Source: Cryobacterium sp.
GTDB taxonomy: Bacteria; Actinomycetota; Actinomycetes; Actinomycetales; Microbacteriaceae
Direction: 5' to 3'
Assembly: GCA_014376815.1 (NCBI GenBank)
Contig: JACMQV010000178.1
Location: forward strand, 1 to 36,178
Length of the DNA stretch: 36,178 bases
Shown here: positions 29,591 to 36,178 of the stretch, piece after piece
How the letters are laid out: each line of letters begins with the position of its first letter
Numbering within the stretch: the stretch's first letter is position 1
Notes under the pieces: generated by a model
Database searches by the model: none
What the model saw: only the letters and a program-made list of their open reading frames with translations
What the model was told of the DNA's origin: nothing
Made by a program: the position numbers and the translations under genes

Positions 29591-31186
29591 TTGAGCATCG
29601 ACCCGAAACAGGCCCATTTATGGATCGTGGGTGGGGGCATCGCCGGCATGGCGACCGCAGCCTTTGCCATCCGCGATGCCGGCGTACCCGGCGAGAACAT
29701 CCACATCCTCGAGGAGCTGGGGCACGTCGGCGGCGCAATGGATGCCGTGGACTCTCCCGCAATCCGTGGCGCCATGGTGACACGCGGGGCCCGGATGTTC
29801 TGCGAGGAGGTGTACCAGACCACCTGGGACCTCTTCTCCACGATTCCCTCCCTGGAAGACCCCGAAGTCACCGTCCGGCAGGAAATGCTGGACTGGAACG
29901 ACAGGCACGAGACCCATGGCAAGACACGCTTGGCGGATGCGCGGCACCGCATCCTGGACGCCACCGAGTACGGCCTGACCGCGCGCGACCGGTTTGAGAT
30001 CACGCGCATGCTCGCCCTGGGCGAGAAGGCACTCGGGGCTCGCCGCATCGAGGACCTCTTCAGTGCGCACTTCCTGCAGACCAACTTCTGGCACATGTGG
30101 CGCACCACGTTCGCTTTCCAGAAGTGGAACTCCGCAGCCGAGCTTCGCCGCTATTTCCTGCGTTTCATCCAGGAGTTCGACAACCTCGACACACTCTCCG
30201 GGGTCCGGCGGACCAAGTACAACCAGAACGACTCGATGATCGTGCCGCTCCAGCGCTGGCTCGTGGACCAGGGCGTCGACGTGCGCTTCGGCACGCGCGT
30301 CACCGATGTCGACTTCACGAGCTCCCCGAAGCGGCGGCGCGCAACACGCCTGCACGTGCAGGACTCGGCCGGCAGCAGGGCGATCGACCTCGGCCAGAAC
30401 GACCTCGCCTTCATCACCATCGGCTCCATCGTCGCCGACACCACCTACGGCGGCAACGACACGGTGCCGCCCCTGGTCCGGGACCGGGTGGACGGCAGTT
30501 GGTCGTTGTGGGAGGAGCTGGCCAAGAAGGCCCCGGACTTCGGGCGCCCCAACACCTTCTGCGGCAACGTCGACGAGAGCAAGTGGGAGTCGTTCACCCT
30601 GACGATGCACAGCGACACTCTAATCAAGCGCTGGGTCGAGTACACCGGCAACGAACTCGGCACCGGTGCCATGACGACGTTGATCGACTCGGGCTGGTAC
30701 ATGTCTGCGGTCGTGGTGGCTCAGCCACACTTCGCCAATCAGCCCGAGGGTACCTACACGATGTGGGGCTGGGGGCTGGAGATCGACAACGAGGGCGACT
30801 ATGTCAAGAAGCGGATGTCGCAGGCGACCGGCACCGAGATCCTCACCGAGCTCATCCACCAGTTCGGTTTCGAGGACATCCTCGACGAGGTGCTCGCCAC
30901 GACCGACGTCACGACCTCGATGATGCCGTACGCCTCCGCGCTGTTCGCCCGCCGCGTCCCGGGGGACCGCCCCAAGGTCATCCCGGACGATGCGCAGAAC
31001 TTCGCGTTCCTCGGCCAGTTCACCGAGCTTCCCGGCGACGTCGTGTTCACCGTGGAGTACTCGATCCACGGCGCGATGCACGCGGTGTACGAGTTCCTCG
31101 GGGTCGACCGGCCCATCCCGCCGATCTACCGGGGGCTGCATGGCCCCAAGGTCAGCCTGAAGGCGCTCCAGGCCGCGTTCAAATGA
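29591..31186 (+). CDS. Oleate hydratase
   Basis: A 531-residue FAD-dependent enzyme of the myosin-cross-reactive-antigen family. It adds water to the cis-9 double bond of oleate to give 10-hydroxystearate, which detoxifies or modifies unsaturated fatty acids. The FAD-binding start WIVGGGIAGMATAAFAIRDAG is followed by ILEELGHVGGAMD. The family regions TNFWHMWRTTFAFQKWNSA, RTKYNQNDSMIVPLQRWL and FLGQFTELPGDVVFTVEYSI are present. The start is TTG 29591 with GAGAGGA six bases before. It is divergent from a TetR gene and followed by a strong terminator at 31253-31289. Confidence 0.93.
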   Translation: MSIDPKQAHLWIVGGGIAGMATAAFAIRDAGVPGENIHILEELGHVGGAMDAVDSPAIRGAMVTRGARMFCEEVYQTTWDLFSTIPSLEDPEVTVRQEMLDWNDRHETHGKTRLADARHRILDATEYGLTARDRFEITRMLALGEKALGARRIEDLFSAHFLQTNFWHMWRTTFAFQKWNSAAELRRYFLRFIQEFDNLDTLSGVRRTKYNQNDSMIVPLQRWLVDQGVDVRFGTRVTDVDFTSSPKRRRATRLHVQDSAGSRAIDLGQNDLAFITIGSIVADTTYGGNDTVPPLVRDRVDGSWSLWEELAKKAPDFGRPNTFCGNVDESKWESFTLTMHSDTLIKRWVEYTGNELGTGAMTTLIDSGWYMSAVVVAQPHFANQPEGTYTMWGWGLEIDNEGDYVKKRMSQATGTEILTELIHQFGFEDILDEVLATTDVTTSMMPYASALFARRVPGDRPKVIPDDAQNFAFLGQFTELPGDVVFTVEYSIHGAMHAVYEFLGVDRPIPPIYRGLHGPKVSLKALQAAFK

Positions 31187-31252
31187 GCTGACGATGACGA
31201 CGCCGGTCAACCGGCACGGGCTGGAGACTGACCGGCACCAACTCCGCATACG

Positions 31253-31289
31253 ACGAATGGCCTCCGAATCCTCGGAGGCCATTCGTTTT
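31253..31289 (+). terminator. Rho-independent terminator after oleate hydratase
   Basis: ACGAATGGCCTCCGA (31253-31267) and TCGGAGGCCATTCGT (31272-31286) form a perfect 15-bp stem with loop ATCC, followed by a short T run to 31289. It is a strong intrinsic terminator 67 bases after the hydratase stop. Most of it is repeated at 35053. Confidence 0.85.
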
Positions 31290-31307
31290 GGAGCGAGTTC
31301 CAGGAAC
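31256..31307. repeat. Hairpin repeat, copy A
   Basis: This 52-bp segment aligns to 35053-35104 with 44 identical positions. The identity continues about 20 bases past the hairpin, through the GAGTTC and GGAAC stretches, so it is a duplicated block and not two unrelated terminators. Confidence 0.7.
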
Positions 31308-31584
31308 AGAATCAACCAGTTCGAAGGACAACCCCATCAGCGCTGTGACGCCGGCCCTCGGGCGGACCCAAGTCGTGGGGCTGATTCTAAGGAAACAGAT
31401 AAATACTCAGGTAGCTGGCAGCCGGGAGTGAAGTTCACCAGAAGCCGATCCGTTGCCTGGCGCCTCCACTTATCGAATCAGACGGCGGCTCGAAATCCGG
31501 CCTTCTCCCCCCCCCCTCCATCTCCTCGACTGACCACGAACAAGAACCATCGAATCCGTCCGGTTTCGGGCGTGATCCGCAGAA
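31308..31584. other. Non-coding gap before the PBP gene
   Basis: No gene is visible. The stretch holds a run of ten C at 31507-31516, a potential phase-variable or slippage-prone tract, and presumably the PBP promoter, which I could not identify. A short open frame that starts inside the hairpin repeat has no coding signal. Confidence 0.4.
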
Positions 31585-34068
31585 ATGGCGATCCACGCAA
31601 TGACTATGAAACAGCCCAGCAGGAAGAAACGCCGTCGAGCGCGTCGCCGGTTCGTCGTCCTCACCACGATCAGTGTCATCCTGGGCATCGTTGCGGCGAC
31701 GACGATCGCCTTCGTCGTGAACCTGCCCGACGCACTGGTGATCAGCCAGCTCTCCCAAAAAAGCAACGTGTACGCCACCCGGAGCGACGGGTCCCCCGAA
31801 CTGCTCGCCTCGTTCTACGACCAGAACCGGGTCGAGGTCACCTCGGATGCGATCAGCCAGTTCGTCAAGGACGCCGCCACGTCCGGCGAGGATCCGGGTT
31901 TCTACCAGCACGGCGGCGTCGACGTCATGGGCACGCTCACCGGCCTCGTCGCAACCCTCGTCACGGGCTCGACCCGGGGCGGATCCTCGATCACGCAGCA
32001 ATACGTCAAGAACGTGCTCGTGCAGAAGTGCGAGTCTCTCGGCGACCCGACGAAGCGCACCACCTGCTACGACGCCGCGACTGCGACCACGCCGGACCGC
32101 AAACTCAAGGAGATGAGCCTCGCGATCGGGTTGGAGAAGGAGTATTCCAAGGAAGACATCCTGCGCCAGTATCTCAACATCACCGGTTTCGGCGGCTCGG
32201 TGTACGGGATTGAGGCGGCCGCGAGCTACTACTTCAACACGACCGCGGCGACGCTGACCCTGCCGCAGGCTGCGAGCCTCGTAGCGATCGTGAACAACCC
32301 ACTCAAGTTCCAGCTCGACGACCCGCAGAGCACGACGAACGGCGACGCCAACGGGTACGCGGCGAACAAGGAGCGCCGCGACTACATCCTCGACCAGATG
32401 CTCCAATACACAAAGATCACCCAGAAAGACCACGACGCCGCGATCAAGGCACCGATCCAGCCGACCATCACCGAGCCGAGCACCGGCTGCCAAACCGCCG
32501 GCGGCAGCGCCTACTTCTGCGATCTGGTGCTCAACACGCTGCGAAACGATCCGACCTTCGGCGCGGACGACACCACCAGGCTGGCGAACTTCCGGCGCGG
32601 TGGGTACAACGTGTACACGACGCTGGACCCCGACCTGCAGGCCGCTGCGGAGAAGACGATGAAGGAGAACGTGCCGGCCACCTACCCCGGCTGGGATGTC
32701 GCCGGCGTGATCACGAGTGTGCAGGTCGGCACCGGGCGGGTACTCGGCATGAGCCAGAACAAGGACTACAGCCAGGACCCGGCCGTGCAGTCCACCGGGG
32801 CGAATTACACCGGCGTCAACTACAACACCGACATCGGCCAGGGCGGCTCCAGCGGCTTCCAACCAGGGTCGACCTACAAGGTCTTCACCCTCGCCGAATG
32901 GCTCAAGGAAGGTCACGCCCTCAACGAACGGGTCGATTCGCGGCAGACGTCGAATTGGGGCACGTTCCAGGACAGCTGTAAGGGACCTCAGAACTACGGC
33001 ACGAGCTTCAATCCCAAGAACGATTTAAGTAATGAAACCGGGACGAATTACAGCGCCCTCGAGTCGACGGTCGAATCGCATAACACGGGGTACTTCGGCC
33101 TGGCCAAGAAACTGGACCTGTGCGCCATCCGCAAAACGGCTGAATCTTTTGGTGTGCACCGTGCCGACGGGGGCGCGTTGCAACAGGGTGCCTCGTCCGT
33201 GATCGGCACCAACGAGATCTCTCCCCTCACCCTGGCGGCCGCGTACGCGGGGATCGCGAACAACGGTGTCACGTGCAGCCCCGTCGTGATCGACAAGATC
33301 ACCGGTCCCAGCGGGCCGATCGCCGTCCCGAAATCAACCTGCACCCAATCCGTCGACCCGTCCGTGGACGCCGGGATGACGCACGCCCTGCAAAAAGTCC
33401 TGACGAGTGGCACTGCCACCGACTCGTATAGAAATACCTCGCCCAAGGTGCCGATGATCGGGAAGACCGGGACCACCGACGGAAACAAGGACACCTGGAT
33501 GAGCGGGGCGAGCACCAAAGTCGCCACCGTCGTCGGGGTCCTGAGCGTCAGCGGCTACATCGACCAGCGAACCACCTACTTTGCCAGCGGTCAGGCCGCG
33601 ACGGCGCGCCACCGGATGTGGCCCGCCGTCATGTCCGTCGCGAACGCAAAATACGGCGGAGACCCCTTCGCCGAGGCATCGACCATGGTCATCCAGGGGG
33701 TTCAGGTGCCGATTCCCGACTTACGCGGCAAGACGATGGATGACGCCAAGTCGGCGCTCGAGGCCGACGGCTTCAGCTTCGCCGACGGAGGGTCGACGAG
33801 TTCCACGAGGCCGGTCGGCACAGTTGCCCGCACCGATCCGGCCGGAGGCACATCAGCGAGCCGCGGAGCAGTGGTCACGGTGTACTCCAGCAGCGGCCCC
33901 CCGGCAACCGCGCCGGCGGAACCCCCCAAGGGCTCCGATAAACCGACGCCAACAGAAGCACCCCGAGGAGTCGACACACCAACACCAACGCCAACACCAG
34001 TGCCCCCTGGGGTGGACAAAAAAACGCCAACGCCAGTACCCGGCGCCGTCGGTCCCCCGCAATCGTGA
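31585..34068 (+). CDS. Class A penicillin-binding protein (transglycosylase/transpeptidase) with PASTA domain
   Basis: An 827-residue bifunctional cell-wall synthase. A basic N-terminus and a membrane helix at about 25-47 come first. The GT51 glycosyltransferase (about 75-270) has Glu102 in GEDPGFYQHGGVD, and RGGSSITQQYVKN. The transpeptidase domain (about 360-690) has the SxxK motif Ser429-Lys432 (STYK), SHN at 498-500 and KTGT from Lys627. A single PASTA domain spans about 708-775, and the rest is a Pro/Thr-rich tail ending in GPPQS. It polymerises and cross-links peptidoglycan outside the membrane. ATG 31585 is used; ATG 31600 is possible. The tail almost abuts the next, convergent gene. 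Confidence 0.93.
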   Translation: MAIHAMTMKQPSRKKRRRARRRFVVLTTISVILGIVAATTIAFVVNLPDALVISQLSQKSNVYATRSDGSPELLASFYDQNRVEVTSDAISQFVKDAATSGEDPGFYQHGGVDVMGTLTGLVATLVTGSTRGGSSITQQYVKNVLVQKCESLGDPTKRTTCYDAATATTPDRKLKEMSLAIGLEKEYSKEDILRQYLNITGFGGSVYGIEAAASYYFNTTAATLTLPQAASLVAIVNNPLKFQLDDPQSTTNGDANGYAANKERRDYILDQMLQYTKITQKDHDAAIKAPIQPTITEPSTGCQTAGGSAYFCDLVLNTLRNDPTFGADDTTRLANFRRGGYNVYTTLDPDLQAAAEKTMKENVPATYPGWDVAGVITSVQVGTGRVLGMSQNKDYSQDPAVQSTGANYTGVNYNTDIGQGGSSGFQPGSTYKVFTLAEWLKEGHALNERVDSRQTSNWGTFQDSCKGPQNYGTSFNPKNDLSNETGTNYSALESTVESHNTGYFGLAKKLDLCAIRKTAESFGVHRADGGALQQGASSVIGTNEISPLTLAAAYAGIANNGVTCSPVVIDKITGPSGPIAVPKSTCTQSVDPSVDAGMTHALQKVLTSGTATDSYRNTSPKVPMIGKTGTTDGNKDTWMSGASTKVATVVGVLSVSGYIDQRTTYFASGQAATARHRMWPAVMSVANAKYGGDPFAEASTMVIQGVQVPIPDLRGKTMDDAKSALEADGFSFADGGSTSSTRPVGTVARTDPAGGTSASRGAVVTVYSSSGPPATAPAEPPKGSDKPTPTEAPRGVDTPTPTPTPVPPGVDKKTPTPVPGAVGPPQS

Positions 34069-34069
34069 A

Positions 34070-34531
34070 CTACTGGGTGTCACCCTCGAGTAGGATCGCG
34101 AGCTCGTCGAGTTCGACGTCCCAGCCCTCTCGGTTCTGCTCAAGACGTTCGCGACGGTAGAGGGTGCCGCCGGGGAGTTTGTCGAAGCCCGATTCGATCA
34201 CCGTGACATCCGTCCCGGTACCAGCCTCGGCGATAATGAAGCGCACGTGCGTCGAGTACTCGTCGAGCGCTTCGGCTGGGATTCCCGACCAACGGAAGCC
34301 GAACGAGCCGTCGGGCACCACCTCGGTGATTTCGATCGGGAAGCTGCCGTAGTCATCCCAGTCGATGCTGCCTAAAGCACCGGGCTCGAGCGCGGCGAAC
34401 CCCACACCGTCTCCGAACCACTTGACCATCACCTCGGGGTCGGTCAGCGCCTTCCAGACGCTCGCGCGCGAGGCCTCGATGTGCACGGTGCGGGTCACGG
34501 TGTGGCCCTTGATTCTTGCGTGATCAGACAC
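34070..34531 (-). CDS. AHSA1/SRPBCC-domain protein
   Basis: A 153-residue START-like fold protein. It includes VTRTVHIEASRASVWKALTDPEV, the W-FGDGVGF element and FRWSGIPAEAL, with the typical C-terminal helix LEQNREGWDVELDELAILLEG. This family forms a hydrophobic pocket; individual ligands are unknown. The GTG at 34531 follows AAGGAA by five bases, so the longer frame to 34615 is rejected. It converges on the PBP gene with one base between the stops. The usual ArsR partner is not next to it. Confidence 0.85.
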   Translation of the reverse strand: MSDHARIKGHTVTRTVHIEASRASVWKALTDPEVMVKWFGDGVGFAALEPGALGSIDWDDYGSFPIEITEVVPDGSFGFRWSGIPAEALDEYSTHVRFIIAEAGTGTDVTVIESGFDKLPGGTLYRRERLEQNREGWDVELDELAILLEGDTQ

Positions 34532-35350
34532 GGTGTTTCCTTCACGTTCGAGCTGGGCGCGACGGGACATTGCCCGCCGAGCGACGCGTGAACTCGTTCC
34601 GCAAACGCGCCTCATCGAGCGTACCCATGATTGCGTATCTGTTCACCGGCGGGAGAACTCCGTGAACGCGAGTGGCAACGTATCAGAGGTCGGTCTAAGT
34701 TCCTCACTGACCGTGCCACGCAGGCAACGCAAGGCAACCCGACTCCCCCAACGGGTATGGGGCCCGTACGGTCAACGACTCGACGTCGGGACCGCGATGG
34801 CCACTCCAACTACAAGGCCAACTGGCCACTCAAGGTGCTACCCGGCGCCCCGGACGGCGCGGAGATCGACCCGCCGCTCAGAACATAACCGCGCGCTGCA
34901 ACCGGCCATTCATCACTCCACCGCACGACCAGGACAATTCGCAGCGCCGAAAAGCGGCCGTTCGAGCATCCCTGGCCGTGCATTGTCATTTAATCCGCAG
35001 CCGCCAGCCCGCGTGAGTGGAAGATCACGCGTCACCCACGCCGGAAACGACAAATAGCCTCCGAAACCTCGGAGGCCATTCATTTTGAGACGAGTTCTTG
35101 GAACTTCGCAGACTCTCACGCGCGATTCGATAGCCGACGCGCTCGACCGCCCAAACGTGGTGCGGTACGCCGCGATCATGCGCGACAAGGATCCAGGTGT
35201 GCGCAAGCATGGGCACGTCGTGTTTGCATTAAGCCTCAATCCACCGATCGGGATCGGGATCTAGCGGCGCGTTAAACAGAGAATGCCCGTCTTATCAGGG
35301 AAAATTGTACTTACCACAGTCACAATTCGCTGAGCCAGAGGGGCATCTCG
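34532..35350. other. Probably degraded intergenic region
   Basis: About 0.8 kb without a convincing gene. Weak coding-like pieces exist. One on the plus strand ends at 34888 (reading NYKANWPLKVLPGAPDGAEI before the stop). Another on the plus strand ends at TAG 35262-35264 and reads TRDSIADALDRPNVVRYAAI upstream, open back to about 35085 directly after the hairpin repeat. I do not recognise either. The pattern suggests remnants left by insertion and deletion next to the IS1380 element. Confidence 0.45.
35053..35104. repeat. Hairpin repeat, copy B
   Basis: This 52-bp copy matches 31256-31307 at 44 positions. Its stem is AAT-A-GCCTCCGA with TCGGAGGC-C-ATT, loop AACC and one A-C mismatch, followed by TTTT. 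It could still act as a terminator, but no intact gene lies directly upstream. Confidence 0.65.
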
Positions 35351-35380
35351 TAGATACAAGTTTCGCACACCACCGCAGCC

Positions 35381-36178
35381 GTGTCCGCGTCATTTGACGA
35401 CTCGAACCTCGTGTCTTCTGCGGGGTTGGTGCCCGCGATGAAACTGGCCGAGAAAGCCGGCCTGCGCCGTCTGGCCGACCGGCGGTTGAGCGTGGCCACG
35501 GACAAGGGTGCCAACGCCGGGCTGAAGGTCGTCTCGCTGGTGGCCGGGATGCTTGCCGGTGCGGGCTCCATCGATGACATGGCCGTGCTCCGACACGGTG
35601 GGATGCGGAAAATCTTCGCTCACCTCTACGCCCCGTCGACGCTCGGGTCGTTCTTGCGTGCGTTCACGTTCGGCCATGTGCGTCAGCTGGACGCGATCGC
35701 GTCCCGGTTCCTGATCAGCCTCGCCGCACTGAGCCCGCCGGTCCCAGAACCCGACGGCGACTACGTGTTTCTGGACGTGGACGACACCATCATCGAGGTC
35801 CACGGGCACCAGAAACAAGGCGCCAGCTTCGGCTACTCCAAGGTGCGGGGGCTGAACGCGATCCTCGCAACGCGGAAAACGGTCACCGGCGCGCCGATCA
35901 TCCTCGCCCAACGCCTCCGCCGGGGCGCCTGCTCGTCCCCGCACGGCGCGACCCGGCTGATCCGGGATGCTCTCGCCGCCCTCCGCCGCCTGCCCGGGAT
36001 GGCCGCCGCCCGGATCTTGTTCCGCGCCGATTCCACGTTCTACACGTTCGCGGCCATCCACGCAGCACTGGCCGGCGGCGCGGACGTCTCCGTCACCGCC
36101 CGCCTGGACTCCGCCGTCAGGAAGCGCATCGCGGCCATCCCGGCGACCGAGTGGACGCCGATCAAGTACACCCATGCG
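35381..36178 (+). CDS. IS1380-family transposase, 3' end cut by window
   Basis: The reading frame is open from 35354 to the window end, so only the first 265 to 275 residues are seen. It contains SSAGLVPAMKLAEKAGLRRL, TDKGANAGLKV, SIDDMAVLRHGGM, YAPSTLGSFLRAFTFGHVRQLDA, and the DVDDTIIEVHG motif with the first Asp of the DDE set, then ILFRADSTFY with the second. These are hallmarks of IS1380-type transposases. The start is unclear: GTG 35381 is the first usable codon, while relatives would begin a few residues earlier, where the codon is ATA (35354). The element may be intact or may have lost its start. Confidence 0.88.
   Translation, partial: MSASFDDSNLVSSAGLVPAMKLAEKAGLRRLADRRLSVATDKGANAGLKVVSLVAGMLAGAGSIDDMAVLRHGGMRKIFAHLYAPSTLGSFLRAFTFGHVRQLDAIASRFLISLAALSPPVPEPDGDYVFLDVDDTIIEVHGHQKQGASFGYSKVRGLNAILATRKTVTGAPIILAQRLRRGACSSPHGATRLIRDALAALRRLPGMAAARILFRADSTFYTFAAIHAALAGGADVSVTARLDSAVRKRIAAIPATEWTPIKYTHA

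Noticed and set aside
34533-35057. Plus-strand frame of 174 codons
   Set aside because: Arg/Ser/Pro-rich with no motif; it starts antisense to the SRPBCC leader and crosses apparently degraded sequence.
1-36178. CRISPR arrays, tRNA or rRNA genes, prophage or defence islands
   Set aside because: No regularly spaced repeats, no cloverleaf or rRNA sequence, and no phage or defence gene set was seen.

Overview
The window is GC-rich, densely coded DNA with frequent GTG/TTG starts, several apparently leaderless promoters and an actinobacterial gene repertoire: multiple TetR regulators, a mycothiol-type DinB protein, a PASTA-containing class A PBP, oleate hydratase, and a MinD/ParA-like ATPase. A member of the Microbacteriaceae, perhaps close to Cryobacterium, fits best. 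That placement is inference from protein resemblance, not from a marker gene; no rRNA or tRNA was seen.

Layout. 1-4.4 kb: an NimA-like flavin-binding protein, an FKBP-type lipoprotein isomerase, a ParA-like ATPase with an altered P-loop, and two small unknown proteins. 4.7-10.6 kb: a minus-strand fatty-acid beta-oxidation operon (TetR, then FadB-type fusion, acyl-CoA dehydrogenase, acyl-CoA ligase) with a clear promoter and twin palindromic operators in front of the FadB-type gene. 10.7-18.5 kb: a small membrane protein, a Cys-rich miniprotein, a TetR/APC-permease pair, an MFS exporter, sucrose phosphorylase, a CorA-like channel and a DinB protein. 18.6-20.5 kb: a stress islet with csbD divergent from an ECF sigma factor that is translationally coupled to two Asp23/Gls24-like genes. 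The first of these has an anti-sigma-like N-terminus. 20.9-27.2 kb: an SDR dehydrogenase, a c-di-GMP enzyme with GGDEF and EAL domains, a lipase-like hydrolase and an MBL-fold hydrolase. 27.2-31.2 kb: two divergent TetR/target pairs (DUF4386 membrane protein; oleate hydratase), each with an inverted repeat in the shared intergenic region. 31.6-36.2 kb: a class A PBP, an AHSA1/SRPBCC protein, about 0.8 kb of apparently degraded DNA, and the 5' part of an IS1380-family transposase cut by the window end.

Theme. Many genes deal with lipids and envelope stress: fatty-acid activation and oxidation, oleate hydration, cell-wall synthesis, Asp23/CsbD stress proteins, and c-di-GMP signalling. Beyond the genes, the most notable structures are a 91-95 bp palindromic repeat present twice (132-222 and 20641-20735) and a 52 bp hairpin repeat present twice (31256 and 35053). 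No complete defence, phage, CRISPR or secretion system was seen. The best candidate for something under-described is the sigma/Asp23 islet.
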